Shown: piece after piece, positions 52,873-61,454 of the stretch | Numbering within the stretch: the first letter of the stretch is position 1 | How the letters are laid out: every line of letters begins with the position of its first letter | Assembly: GCA_963728155.1 (NCBI GenBank) | Contig: CAVSJF010000004.1 | Coordinates: forward strand, 124,001 to 188,000 | DNA: 64,000 bases | From: JACVRW01 sp963728155 | Lineage (GTDB): Bacteria > Actinomycetota > Thermoleophilia > Solirubrobacterales > Thermoleophilaceae | Direction: 5' to 3' | Made by a program: the position numbers and the translations under genes | The notes under the pieces: generated by a model | Seen by the model: only the letters and a program-made list of their open reading frames with translations | What the model was told of the DNA's origin: nothing | Database searches by the model: none

Positions 52873-53480
52873 GACGCGCTCCTCACCAGCTGCGCGATGC
52901 GCTCGACGACCTGGTCGACGGTCAGTCCGCTCGTGTCGAGCTCGACCGCGCCGTCGGCCACCTGAAGGGGTGAGTGCTCGCGCGTCGTGTCCTGGGCGTC
53001 GCGCAGGGCCTGATCCTTCAAGACGGTCTCGGCGTCGGTGCCGAGCTCCTGCGCGCGCCGCCTGGCCCGTTCCTCGGGGCTCGCGGTGAGGAAGACCTTC
53101 ACGGCCGCGTCGGGCGCCACCACCGTGCCGATGTCGCGGCCCTCGGCCACCCAGTCTCCGCCCGCGAGCAGCTCGCGCTGCTTGTGCACCAGCGCCTCGC
53201 GCACCTTCGCGTTGGTGGCCACGCGCGAAGCGGCCTCGGACACGTCCGGGGTGCGGATCGCCTCGGTCACGTCCTCGCCGTTGGCGATCACCCGCTCACC
53301 CAGCTCGAGCTCGAGCCGTTCGGCCTGTTCGGACGCCGCGCCGCCGTGGCGCAGCGTCATCAGCCCGACCGCGCGGTACATGGCCCCCGAGTCGAGGTAG
53401 GTGAAGCCGAGCGCCCGCGCCGCCGCGCGCGCCACCGTGCTCTTGCCCGCGCCCGCCGGGCCATCGATCGCCACCACCAT
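52869..53480 (-). CDS. cmk: cytidylate kinase
   Basis: 203 residues. VVAIDGPAGAGKSTVARAAA is the P-loop (split here: GPAGAGKST), followed by LGFTYLDSGAMYRAVG, the CMP-binding motif, and WVAEGRDIGTVVAPDAAVK. It phosphorylates CMP and dCMP. Somewhat shorter than the 220-230 residues usual for the family. It lies 12 bases after aroA and overlaps der. Confidence 0.93.
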   Translation of the reverse strand: MVVAIDGPAGAGKSTVARAAARALGFTYLDSGAMYRAVGLMTLRHGGAASEQAERLELELGERVIANGEDVTEAIRTPDVSEAASRVATNAKVREALVHKQRELLAGGDWVAEGRDIGTVVAPDAAVKVFLTASPEERARRRAQELGTDAETVLKDQALRDAQDTTREHSPLQVADGAVELDTSGLTVDQVVERIAQLVRSAS

Positions 53481-53492
53481 GGTCGGCTGAGG

Positions 53493-54812
53493 CTAACCGT
53501 CGCTGAGCAGCGCGCCCAGGTCGCGCTCGAACCCCGGATAGGAAACCGCGGCGGCGTCCATCCCGACCACCTCGACGCCCCCGGTCGACGCCAGGCCCGC
53601 CACCGCGCCCAGCATCGCCAGCCGGTGGTCCCCGAGCGAGTCGATCGTGCCCGCCGGGCAGCGGAGAGCCGTCGCCCCGGACCACGAAGCCGTCCGCGGT
53701 CTCCTCGATGTCCGCCCCGAGCCCGCGCAGCCCGGCCACGACCGCCGCGATCCGGTCCGATTCCTTGAGCCGCAGCTCCTCGGCGCCGCGCAGCACGGTC
53801 TCGCCCTCGGCGAACGCCCCGAGCAGCGCCACCAGCGTGAGCTCGTCGATGGCCGCCGGCACCTCGTTCGCCTCCACCACCGTCCCCTCGAGCGCCGACG
53901 AGGCCACGTCGAGCTCGCCGACCGGCTCGTCGATCGGCCTCGCTCTGCGGCTCCTCGGGGTCGCCGAGGATCACCGCTCCCATCCGCTGGGCGATGCGGA
54001 AGAAGCCGGTGCGGGTCCAGTTGAGGCCCACGTCGCGGACCACCACCCGCGAGCCGCCGACCAGCATCGCCGCGGCCACCATGAACGCCGCCGACGAGGG
54101 ATCGCCGGGCACCGCGATCTCGTCGATCTCGAGCTCGTCCACCGCCGCCACGGTCATGCGCGCGCCGTCGCGCTCGAAGGGCACCCGCGCTCGGCGCATC
54201 AGGCGCTCGGTGTGGTCGCGGCTGGGCGCGGGATCGATGATCGTGGTGGCGCCGGCGGCCAGCATCCCCGCGATCAGCACGCACGACTTCACCTGTGCGC
54301 TGGCCATCGGCAGCTCGTACTCGATGCCCGTCAGGTCCGCGCCGTGCACGGTGAAGGGGGCGAAACGGCCCTCGCGTGCCTCGAGCCCGGCGCCCATGGC
54401 CCGCAGCGGCTCGGCCACCCGGTCGATCGGGCGGCGGCGGATCGACTCGTCTCCGTCGAGGGTCCAGGAGCGTCCCGGCTGCCCGGCGAGCCAGCCCGGC
54501 AGGAGGCGCATCAGGGTGCCCGAGTTGCCCACGTCGAGCAGTCCACCGGTGGTCTCGAGGGGGGCGTGGAGCCCAACGCCGCGCACGACGATGCCGCCCT
54601 CGCCCTGCTCCTCGATCCCGGCGCCCAGCTTGCACCAGGGCCTCGAGCGTGGATCGCGTGTCGGCCGACTCCAGGTAGTTGCGGATCGTGACCGGCGCGT
54701 CGGCCATCGCGCCGAACAGGGCGGCGCGGTGGGAGATCGACTTGTCGGCGGGCGGCGTGTAATCCCCTCGCAGCGGACCGGAGGGCTCGAAGCGCACGTT
54801 GCGCCCGCTCAT
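53493..54812 (-). CDS. aroA: 3-phosphoshikimate 1-carboxyvinyltransferase (EPSP synthase), three frame breaks
   Basis: About 438 residues after joining frames near 54630, 53940 and 53665, each consistent with one extra G or C. Motifs across the frames: PPADKSISHRAALFGAM, LLDVGNSGTLMRLL, ASAQVKSCVLIAGM, GDPSSAAFMVAAA, LRLKESDRIAAV and IDSLGDHRLAMLGA, all in the right order. It joins shikimate-3-phosphate and PEP on the way to chorismate. The gene is normally essential for growth without aromatic amino acids, and the breaks fall in otherwise perfect sequence, so assembly error is the best explanation. Its start overlaps tyrA. Confidence 0.9.
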   Translation of the reverse strand: MSGRNVRFEPSGPLRGDYTPPADKSISHRAALFGAMADAPVTIRNYLESADTRSTLEALVQAGRRDRGAGRGRHRRARRWAPRPPRDHRWTARRGQLGHPDAPPAGLARRAAGTLLDPRRRRVDPPPPDRPGGRAAAGHGRRARGTRGPFRPLHRARRGPDGHRVRAADGQRTGEVVRADRGDAGRRRHHDHRSRAQPRPHRAPDAPSAGALRARRRAHDRGGGGRARDRRDRGARRSLVGGVHGGRGDAGRRLAGGGPRRGPQLDPHRLLPHRPADGSGDPRRPRGAAERGRSTSRSASSTWPRRRSRGRWWRRTRCRRPSTSSRWWRCSGRSPRARPCCAAPRSCGSRNRTGSRRSWPGCAGSGRTSRRPRTASWSGATALRCPAGTIDSLGDHRLAMLGAVAGLASTGGVEVVGMDAAAVSYPGFERDLGALLSDG

Positions 54813-55873
54813 GCCTGATCGACTGGAAAGCCGAGTGCGCCGATCAGCTCGCGGGCGCGCGCCGCGGGCGTGTCACCGCCGATCCAGAGCGTCATGGCCC
54901 CGGAGCGCATGTCGGGCGCGGGGGCGAGCGCCATGTCGACGATGTTCACTCCCGCCTTGCCGAGCGCCACCGCCACCTCGGCGACGATACCGGGACGGTT
55001 GGGCACGGTGAGACGAAGCTCGTGCACGGGCCCGCCGGTCGCCCCCGTCTCAAGCAGGGCGCGGCGGTCGTCGCGCGCGCGGTCGTTCCAGCCGGCCGTG
55101 TCCTCGCCCTCCAGGAGCCCCTCCACGCGCTCGAGCTCGCGGCGGAAATCGCGGATCTCCTCGACGATGGCCGCTCGGTTGGCGCTGTAGATGTCGGTCC
55201 ACATCTCGGTGTTGGCGCCCGCCACCCGCGTCATGTCGCGGAAGCTGGGGCCGACCTGGCGCAGCGCCTCGCCGTGGTCGAGCAGGCGCCCGGCCGCCTG
55301 CGAGGCGAGCACGTTCGCCAGCACGTGCGGGAGATGGCTGAACACCGCGACCAGGCGGTCGTGGGTCTCGGGCTCCACGGCCACGGGCCGCGCCCCGAGC
55401 TCTATCACGAAGCGGTGCAGGCGCTCGTAGAGCAGTCCCTGCGAGCGCGAGTGCGGCGTGAGGTACCACACCGCGCCCTGAAAGAGGTCGGCTCGCGAGT
55501 GGGCCACCCCGGCGGTCTCGGCCCCGGCCACGGGATGCCCGCCGATGAAGCGCGAGTCGTCGATGGCGGTGAGCAGCTCGCCCTTGGTGGAGCCGACGTC
55601 GCTGACCGCGCAGCTCGGCCCCGCGGCCGCCAGGGCGTCGCGCAGCTGGTCCGGCAGGGCGCCCACCGGCGCACACGCGAAGCACAGCTCGGCCCCCTCG
55701 AGCGCCTCCTCGAGCGAGCCCGCGGCGTGGTCGATCGCGCCGCGCTCGAGCGCGAGGCCCAGATTGTCCGGGTTGCGCCCGAAGCCCACCACCTCCGCGC
55801 CCTCGACGTTCTGGCGAGCGGCCAGGCCGATGGAACCGCCGATCAGCCCTACGCCGAGGACGGCTATGCGCAT
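54809..55873 (-). CDS. tyrA: prephenate dehydrogenase with ACT domain
   Basis: 354 residues; the ATG at 55873 is fixed by AGGAGG three bases upstream. IAVLGVGLIGGSIGLAAR is the NAD-binding loop (GxGxxG, residues 8-13), VSDVGSTKG and FIGGHPVAGAETAGV carry the prephenate site (conserved His), and residues about 280-350 form an ACT domain (LRLTVPNRPGIVAEVAVAL, VNIVDMALAP), which suggests feedback control by tyrosine. It converts prephenate to 4-hydroxyphenylpyruvate. Seven bases after aroF on the same strand. Confidence 0.93.
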   Translation of the reverse strand: MRIAVLGVGLIGGSIGLAARQNVEGAEVVGFGRNPDNLGLALERGAIDHAAGSLEEALEGAELCFACAPVGALPDQLRDALAAAGPSCAVSDVGSTKGELLTAIDDSRFIGGHPVAGAETAGVAHSRADLFQGAVWYLTPHSRSQGLLYERLHRFVIELGARPVAVEPETHDRLVAVFSHLPHVLANVLASQAAGRLLDHGEALRQVGPSFRDMTRVAGANTEMWTDIYSANRAAIVEEIRDFRRELERVEGLLEGEDTAGWNDRARDDRRALLETGATGGPVHELRLTVPNRPGIVAEVAVALGKAGVNIVDMALAPAPDMRSGAMTLWIGGDTPAARARELIGALGFPVDQA

Positions 55874-55880
55874 GGGCCTC

Positions 55881-56906
55881 CTAAACCGCGGACAGGGTCT
55901 TGCCCGCCAGCGCCGCTGCCGCCTCGAGCTTGCGCAGGTACTCCTCGAACCCGTCGGAATGCAGCGCCTGGGGTCCGTCGCACACCGCCTCCTCGGGGCA
56001 GGGATGCACCTCGACGATGATCCCGTCCGCACCGGCGGCCGCGGCCGCCAGCGACAGCGGCTCGACCAGCGAGCGCTTGCCCGCCGCATGCGAGGGGTCG
56101 ACCACGATCGGCAGGTGGGTGAGCTCGCGCAGCACGGGCACGGCCATCAGGTCGAGCGTGAAGCGATAGCTCGGCTCGTACGTGCGGATGCCGCGCTCGC
56201 AGAGCATCACGTCGGGGTTGCCCTCCTTGAGCACGTACTCCGCCGACATCAGCAGCTCCTCGAGGGTGGCCGAGAGCCCGCGCTTGAGCAGCACGGGACG
56301 CCCGGCCCGGCCCAGCTCGGTGAGCAGGCTGTAGTTCTGCATGTTGCGGGCGCCGACCTGGATCACGTCGGCCACCTCGAGCACCGGGTCGAGGTCGCGA
56401 ATGTCCATCAACTCGGTCACGATGGGCAGACCCGTCTCCTCCTTGGCCTCGGCCAGCAGGCGCAGCCCGGCCTCGCCCAGGCCCTGGAAGGAGTAGGGCG
56501 AGGTACGCGGCTTGTAGGCCCCGCCGCGCAGCATCTGCGCGCCTGCGTCGCGCACGGTGCGCGCCGCGTCCAGCAGCACCTCGCGCGACTCGACCGTGCA
56601 CGGGCCGGCGATCGTGGCGAAGTTGTCCGCCCCGATGAGCCGCCCGTCGATATCGACCACCGTCCGCTGCCCGCGTCGGTATTCGAGCGAGGCCAGCTTG
56701 TAGGGCTTGAGGATCGGAACGAGGTGATCGACCCCGTCGGCCCCCTCCAGGCCGAGGTTGGCCACCTGCTCGCGGTCGCCGATGGCTCCGATCACGGTCA
56801 CGAACTCGCCGCGCGACAGGTGGGCGTCCGCGCCGACGGCCTCGACTCTTCGGACGACGGCGCTGATCTGCGCCTCCGTCGCCCCCTCTTTCATCACGAT
56901 CATCAT
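55881..56906 (-). CDS. aroF: 3-deoxy-7-phosphoheptulonate synthase (DAHP synthase), AroF/ type I-beta
   Basis: 341 residues starting MMIVMKEGATEAQI, an N-terminal ferredoxin-like regulatory part as in Thermotoga-type DAHP synthases, then the barrel: FATIAGPCTVESREVL, MLRGGAYKPRTSPYSFQGLG, VGARNMQNYSLLTELG, VLLKRGLSATLEE, LPIVVDPSHAAGKR and IIVEVHPCPEEAVCDG. It condenses PEP and erythrose-4-phosphate, the first step of aromatic synthesis. GAGAGG lies at normal distance before the ATG. A long structured leader with a short open reading frame precedes it. Confidence 0.94.
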   Translation of the reverse strand: MMIVMKEGATEAQISAVVRRVEAVGADAHLSRGEFVTVIGAIGDREQVANLGLEGADGVDHLVPILKPYKLASLEYRRGQRTVVDIDGRLIGADNFATIAGPCTVESREVLLDAARTVRDAGAQMLRGGAYKPRTSPYSFQGLGEAGLRLLAEAKEETGLPIVTELMDIRDLDPVLEVADVIQVGARNMQNYSLLTELGRAGRPVLLKRGLSATLEELLMSAEYVLKEGNPDVMLCERGIRTYEPSYRFTLDLMAVPVLRELTHLPIVVDPSHAAGKRSLVEPLSLAAAAAGADGIIVEVHPCPEEAVCDGPQALHSDGFEEYLRKLEAAAALAGKTLSAV

Positions 56907-56984
56907 TGGTGTCCTCTCAAAGCCTGGCAGATGTGCAACTTGTGGATGTTGCGAGCGTGGTGGTGAAGGCGTCCGGCGAGGGAG

Positions 56985-57030
56985 GTTTCCGCTCAGGAAA
57001 CGGCTGCGAGGTGGGCAGCCAGGGCAGCCG
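56985..57030 (-). promoter_or_regulatory. aroF leader with alternative hairpins
   Basis: In the 231-base gap upstream of aroF, the transcript would contain CGGCTGCC (57030-57023) and a second copy GGCTGCC (57020-57014), both complementary to GCAGCCG (57007-57001), so two pairings exclude each other. Immediately after is a separate hairpin, GTTTCC / GGAAAC (57001-56996 and 56990-56985). A 24-codon open frame ends ten bases before the first arm. The layout is like an attenuator, but there is no U-tract and no run of aromatic codons. Confidence 0.45.
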
Positions 57031-57039
57031 AACGCCTAG

Positions 57040-57114
57040 CTAAATCGCCAGGTCCGAATAGACACGCCCAGGGGCGCTCGCGAGGAGCGCGGTGGTGGCG
57101 GCGTGTCCGGACAT
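57040..57114 (-). CDS. putative leader peptide upstream of aroF
   Basis: ATG 57114 to TAG 57040 encodes 24 residues, MSGHAATTALLASAPGRVYS plus DLAI, with one Tyr codon near its end. It has no good ribosome-binding site; TAACAAT lies seven bases before the ATG, so a leaderless transcript is possible. The only reason to call it is its position just before the alternative hairpins. Confidence 0.3.
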   Translation of the reverse strand: MSGHAATTALLASAPGRVYSDLAI

Positions 57115-57137
57115 CGAGAGGATTGTTAGCACAGCGC

Positions 57138-58244
57138 TCAGCCGATTGCGAGGACGGCCAGCGCGTGGCTGTGGAATCCCAGCGACCCCCGGGTGCGGGC
57201 TATCTCCCCGCTCGTGCGCAGGATCGTGACCGGCGCGTCGCCCGACGCGGCGGCGATGCGGGCGCGCGCGTCGCTCACCCCGGCGCGGGCCACCGAGTCG
57301 AACGCCAGCAGCCCGCGCGGCGGCTGGCCGGCGAGCCCATCGAGCGCCTCGAAGCAGGCCAGCGTCGTGGCCTCGGCGACCTGCTCGGGCTCGCCGGTCA
57401 TGGGCCAGATCAGCGTCCCGGCAGCGACCTCGGAGTTGCAGCTCAGCGTCCGCGCTTCGAAGTCGGCCCCCACCACCGCGCGCACCTGGCTCTCGCGCCC
57501 GCGCGCCGCGGCCACGCCGAACGGGTGTAGAAGCGCGATGAGGCCGAACTCCGCCTCGTCGCGCGTCCGGTGGCGCTCCAGGTAGACGTCCAGCGCGGGG
57601 CGGTCGTTGAGGCACAACAGCCGCTTTCCCTCGCTCGCAGTAACCAGCAGGGCCTCTCCGCGAGGCCGCCAGCCGTGGCGCACTCCCACTCCGAACGGCG
57701 CTGTGGAGCCGATGGCGGCCGCCACCACCGTGCCGTGGTGAGTCCGGCCGCCGTGCATCTGCCCGCCCGCGCACCCGCCGGCCAGCGAGACGGCGGCCCC
57801 GGCCACCGAATAGGCGCCCCGCACCACCTCCTGAGGATCGCCGGCGAGGCCGTCGGGGAGCAGCACCAGAGCCCGGTGGGGCAGCTCGGGGTCGATGCCG
57901 GCCAGGCACCCGGCGGCCTGCTCGCCCGCGGAGCGCGAGCCCGCCTCCTCCAGGTCGGCGCAGGCCGTGGCCACCGCGAAGCCCCCTCCACCCAGTGCGA
58001 AGGCGCTCACCCCCGAGCCGCCCGAGCAGCCGATCAGCGCAGCCGGACCCGCGGCCTCCTGGGCCGCGCGCGCAAGCGCATCGAGATCATGACGCGGCGA
58101 CGCGGACACCACGACCAGCCGGGGATCCTCCCCGGTGATTGCCGCCGCCACGGCCGCGTGGCCCGCGCGAGCGGAATCGGAGTCGCTGGAGTGTCCGGCG
58201 CCGGCCCAGCGTTCCGCTGGGTCGGTTTCCCTGCCGTCTTGCAT
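57138..58244 (-). CDS. FIST-domain sensor protein
   Basis: 368 residues with a FIST N-terminal domain (VVVSASPRHDLDALARAA, ALIGCSGGSGVSAFAL, SLAGGCAGGQMHGG) and a FIST C-terminal domain (RPALDVYLERH, AFDSVARAG, and GFHSHALAVLAIG at the end). FIST proteins bind small ligands, often amino acids, and usually feed two-component or other signalling systems; here it stands alone without kinase or output domain. Wedged between hisC and aroF, it may sense an aromatic intermediate. Nothing in the sequence gives the ligand. Confidence 0.8.
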   Translation of the reverse strand: MQDGRETDPAERWAGAGHSSDSDSARAGHAAVAAAITGEDPRLVVVSASPRHDLDALARAAQEAAGPAALIGCSGGSGVSAFALGGGGFAVATACADLEEAGSRSAGEQAAGCLAGIDPELPHRALVLLPDGLAGDPQEVVRGAYSVAGAAVSLAGGCAGGQMHGGRTHHGTVVAAAIGSTAPFGVGVRHGWRPRGEALLVTASEGKRLLCLNDRPALDVYLERHRTRDEAEFGLIALLHPFGVAAARGRESQVRAVVGADFEARTLSCNSEVAAGTLIWPMTGEPEQVAEATTLACFEALDGLAGQPPRGLLAFDSVARAGVSDARARIAAASGDAPVTILRTSGEIARTRGSLGFHSHALAVLAIG

Positions 58245-58275
58245 ACCCCCTGCTCACCACTATCGGGGCGATCGG

Positions 58276-58294
58276 CGGGGGGCGCCACCCCCCG
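58276..58294 (-). promoter_or_regulatory. strong G/C hairpin between hisC and the FIST gene
   Basis: CGGGGGG (58276-58282) and CCCCCCG (58288-58294) pair perfectly around a five-base loop in the 66-base gap. On the minus strand it follows the hisC stop and precedes the FIST start. There is no U-tract, so it could be a processing or pausing site rather than an intrinsic terminator. Confidence 0.35.
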
Positions 58295-58310
58295 GCGGGG
58301 TAACCCGCGG

Positions 58311-59387
58311 TTAGAGAAGCTCGTCGAGTGCGGCGAGAAAGCGGTCGTTCTCGCTGCGCGTGCCGTAGGTGACCCTCATGCGTCCCACCTCGCCGAGCGC
58401 CGTTCCGGCGCGAACGATCACCCCGCGCTGTGCCAGGCCGTCCACGACCTCGTCCTCGTCGCGATCGCCCAGCCCCACCCAGGAGAAGTTGGCCTGGCTC
58501 TCGGTGGTGGCGAGGCCCCGGTCGGCGAGCTCCGACTCCACGTGGATGCGCTCGATGGCGGTCTGCTCGATGCGCCGCTCCACCTCGTCTTGGTGGTTGA
58601 GCGCCTCGGTGGCCGCCGCAAGCGCGAGCGCGTTGACGGAAAAGGGCTGGCGCACGCGGTCCACCGCCAGCCGGAAGGCCTCCGAGCCCAGGGCGTAGCC
58701 CACCCGCAATCCGCACAGGCCGTAGACCTTGGAGAAGGTGCGCAGCAGGACGAGGTTGGGATGCCGCCCGAGCAGGTCGAGCGAGTCGTCGGGGTCCTGG
58801 AGCAGGGAGAACTCGATGTAGGCCTCGTCCAGGATCACCGCCACGTGGCGCGGGAGCTCGGCGAGCCAGTCGTCGATCACGCCGGGCGGCAGGGCCGTGG
58901 CGCTCGGGTTGTTGGGGTTGCACACGATCACCATCCGGGTGGCGGCCGTGATCTCGCGCGACATCGCCTCCAGGTCGTGCTCGCCCGCCTCGTTGAGCGC
59001 CACGGTGATCGCGCGGGCTCCCGCGGTCGCCGCCAGGTGGGGGTAGATCGAGAACGAGGGCCAGGCGTAGACCACCTCGGCGCCGGGCTCGAGCATGGCC
59101 TCGCCGGCGGAGAGCAGGATCTCGCACGATCCGTTGCCGATGGCGATCCGGCCCGAGGGCAGCCCCGTTCGCTCGGCGAGCCGGCGCCGCAGAGCCGCCT
59201 TGGCCGGATCGGGGTAGCGGTTGAGCGTGCGCAGCTGGGCCTCGACGGCCTCCAGCACGGGCGGGTGGGGGGCGAAGGGCGTCTCGTTGGAGGCCAGCTT
59301 CACCAGCTCGCCGTCGAAGGCGTAGGTGGAGGCCGCCGGGTAGACCGGGATCTCTTCGAGGCGGCGGTTGAACTCCAGGCCCGTCAC
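58311..59387 (-). CDS. hisC: histidinol-phosphate / aromatic aminotransferase
   Basis: 358 residues of the class I/II PLP aminotransferase fold. KLASNETPFAPHP near residue 30, NPNNPSATALP (about 180), ILDEAYIEF, and RTFSKVYGLCGLRVGYAL with the PLP Lys near residue 218 are HisC/aromatic-aminotransferase motifs. Placed between aroH and aroF/tyrA, it more probably transaminates 4-hydroxyphenylpyruvate or phenylpyruvate, as HisC homologues do in several actinobacteria, than serves histidine synthesis alone. The start overlaps the aroH stop. Confidence 0.87.
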   Translation of the reverse strand: MTGLEFNRRLEEIPVYPAASTYAFDGELVKLASNETPFAPHPPVLEAVEAQLRTLNRYPDPAKAALRRRLAERTGLPSGRIAIGNGSCEILLSAGEAMLEPGAEVVYAWPSFSIYPHLAATAGARAITVALNEAGEHDLEAMSREITAATRMVIVCNPNNPSATALPPGVIDDWLAELPRHVAVILDEAYIEFSLLQDPDDSLDLLGRHPNLVLLRTFSKVYGLCGLRVGYALGSEAFRLAVDRVRQPFSVNALALAAATEALNHQDEVERRIEQTAIERIHVESELADRGLATTESQANFSWVGLGDRDEDEVVDGLAQRGVIVRAGTALGEVGRMRVTYGTRSENDRFLAALDELL

Positions 59388-59749
59388 TGGGCCCCCTCGA
59401 GATCGCGCCGCAGAGCGACGGCCTCGCGCAGATAGACGTGGTGGGCTTTCACCGAGTCCTCAGCGTAGTAGTGCAGCAGCAGGCGAATGACCCGGGGCAG
59501 CGAGCCGGGCACGGGGATCTCCCGGGTGCACAGGAGGGGCACCGCGCTCAATCCGACCTGGCGGGCGGCCACGGCCGGGAAATCGGCGTCGAGGTCCTCG
59601 GTGCAGGTGAAGATGCAGCTGACCATGTGGTCGGTGGTGAGCGAGTTGCGCTCCATGACCTCGCGCAGGAGCTCCTCCGTCGCGGACAGGATCGCGCCGG
59701 CCTCGTTTTCCTCCACGGTGATCGCGCCCCTCAGCGCTCGCAATCTCAC
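59384..59749 (-). CDS. aroH: chorismate mutase, AroH class
   Basis: 121 residues, the size and pattern of monofunctional AroH: RLRALRGAITVEENEAGAI (residues 2-20) with the conserved Arg near 7, ELLREVMERNSL, SCIFTCTEDLDADFPAVAAR, and CTREIPVPGSLPRVIRLLLHY. It converts chorismate to prephenate for TyrA in the same cluster. Overlaps hisC (4 bases) and follows rluB by 13 bases. Confidence 0.92.
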   Translation of the reverse strand: MRLRALRGAITVEENEAGAILSATEELLREVMERNSLTTDHMVSCIFTCTEDLDADFPAVAARQVGLSAVPLLCTREIPVPGSLPRVIRLLLHYYAEDSVKAHHVYLREAVALRRDLEGAQ

Positions 59750-59762
59750 GGCGGCGATTCTG

Positions 59763-60453
59763 TCAGCCCCGGCGCAGGCGCTCGATCTCCGCGGGCTTGA
59801 GCCGGCGGCTCTTCCCGGGCTCCAGGCCGCGCAGCCCGAGCGGTCCGAAGGCCACGCGCTCGAGCTCGATCACCCGATGGCCGACCGCCTCGACCATCCG
59901 CCGCACCTGGCGCTTTTTCCCCTCGCGCAGGGTGATCTCCAGCACTCCCGGCGCGACCTGGCGCGCACGGGCCGGAGCGGTGCGCCCGTCGTCCAGCTCC
60001 ACGCCCTCGCGCAGGGCCTGCAGCGCCCGATGGGACACGCGCCCGGGCTGGACTGCGCGCCCGGTAGACCTTGTTCACGCCGTAGCGCGGGTGGGTCAGC
60101 CGCTCGGCCAGCTCGCCGTCGTTGGTCAGCAGGATCAGCCCGGTGGTGTCGGCGTCGAGGCGGCCCACCGGGTACAGGCGGCGCTGCGACCGCACCAGCT
60201 GGACGACCGTCGGGCGTCCGTGGGTGTCGTGCGCCGTCGACACCACACCGCGAGGCTTGTTGAGCGCGTGCACCTCGCGCGGCTCGGGCGCGACGGCCCG
60301 GCCGTCGACGGCCACCGCGCTCGATTCGTCCACGTCGCGGGCGGGATCGGTGACCGTCTGGCCGCCCACGGTCACGCGTCCCGCGGCGATCAGGCCCTCG
60401 GCGGCGCGACGGGAGGCGACGCCCGCGTGGGCGAGGAACTTGGCCAGGCGCAT
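59763..60453 (-). CDS. rluB: 23S rRNA pseudouridine synthase of the RluB/RsuA family (one frame break)
   Basis: About 229 residues when an extra C near 60058 is removed. An S4 RNA-binding domain opens it (MRLAKFLAHAGVASRRAAEG, residues 1-20), then NKPRGVVST, and VGRLDADTTGLILLTNDG holds the catalytic Asp. After the break the chain continues YRAAVQPGRVSHRALQALR (rebuilt) to KKRQVRRMVEAVGH, the second conserved block. ATG 60453 is preferred to a GTG three codons upstream because MRLAKF is the normal start. The scpB-rluB-cmk neighbourhood is the usual actinobacterial one. Confidence 0.9.
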
Positions 60454-60470
60454 GCGGCACACTCTTCCAC

Positions 60471-61454
60471 GTGGATCTGGCTCTGCTCGAAGAACGGTTG
60501 GAGGCTCGCGGCGAGCCCTCCTTTCGCACCCGCCAGGTGTGGGAATGGACGGCGGGCGGTACGGGCTCCTACGCCGAGATGACCAACCTGCCGGTCGAGC
60601 TGCGCGATGCGCTGACCAATGAGGTGCCGTTCTCCTCCCTCGAAGCGGTGGACGAGGCCCTGGCTCGCGACGGGACCGAGAAGGTGCTCTTCCACACCGG
60701 CGACGGGCGGCCTCTCGAGGCGGTGCTCATGCGGTACAAGGACGGGCGCCGCTCGCTCTGCCTGTCGAGCCAGTCGGGCTGCCCGCTCACGTGCACGTTC
60801 TGCGCCACCGGGCGCATGAAGTTCGGCCGCAACCTCACCGAGTCGGAGATCATCGACCAGGCCCTGCACTTCCGCCGCAAGGAGGCGGTCAACCACGTGG
60901 TGTTCATGGGCATGGGCGAGCCGCTGATGAACCTCGACAACGTGCTCGCCGCCTGCGAGCGCCTGCCGGAGATCGGCATCGCCACCTCCCACACCGGCAT
61001 CTCGACCGTCGGTTGGCTGCCCGGCATCGAGCGCCTGGCCCGCGAGGGTCCGCCGGTGCGGCTTGCGCTCTCCCTGCACGCCGCCGACGAGGCGCTGCGC
61101 TCCGAGCTGATGCCGGTGAACGACCGCTATCCGCTGCGCGACGTACTCGCGGCCTGCCTTGCCTGGCACGAGCGCCGCAAGCGCCAGGTGTTCGTCGAGT
61201 ACCTGATGCTCGAGGGCGTGAACGACCGCTACGAGCAGGCCGTGGCGCTCGCCGCCCTGCTGCAGCCGCGCCACGCGTTCAAGGTCAACCTGATTCCGTA
61301 CAACCCCACGGAATCGGGCTTTCGCGGCTCAGGCCGGGACGCGATCGACGCCTTCCGCAGCGCCCTCGAGGGGTGCGGGGTCCGCACCACCGTCCGGCTC
61401 ACCCGCGGGCGCGACATCGCCGCCGCCTGCGGCCAGCTCGCCGCTCGCGGCTGA
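60471..61454 (+). CDS. rlmN: 23S rRNA (adenine-C2) methyltransferase, radical SAM RlmN
   Basis: 327 residues, GTG 60471. The radical SAM motif CPLTCTFC (C104, C108, C111) sits in SSQSGCPLTCTFCATGRM; FMGMGEPLMN, ISTVG, ALSLHAAD and RLTRGRDIAAACGQLA with the methyl-carrying Cys near the C-terminus complete the set. It methylates A2503 of 23S rRNA (and A37 of some tRNAs). Short N-terminal helical domain, about 20 residues less than E. coli. Divergent from rluB; its last 126 bases overlap the convergent EamA gene. Confidence 0.94.
   Translation: MDLALLEERLEARGEPSFRTRQVWEWTAGGTGSYAEMTNLPVELRDALTNEVPFSSLEAVDEALARDGTEKVLFHTGDGRPLEAVLMRYKDGRRSLCLSSQSGCPLTCTFCATGRMKFGRNLTESEIIDQALHFRRKEAVNHVVFMGMGEPLMNLDNVLAACERLPEIGIATSHTGISTVGWLPGIERLAREGPPVRLALSLHAADEALRSELMPVNDRYPLRDVLAACLAWHERRKRQVFVEYLMLEGVNDRYEQAVALAALLQPRHAFKVNLIPYNPTESGFRGSGRDAIDAFRSALEGCGVRTTVRLTRGRDIAAACGQLAARG

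Noticed and set aside
57040..57114. Classical aromatic leader peptide
   Set aside because: Only one Tyr codon and no Phe or Trp in 24 codons, so ribosome stalling on aromatic codons is not supported, though the hairpins remain of interest.
58259..58310. Intrinsic terminator after hisC
   Set aside because: The 7-base G/C stem lacks a following U-tract on the minus strand.
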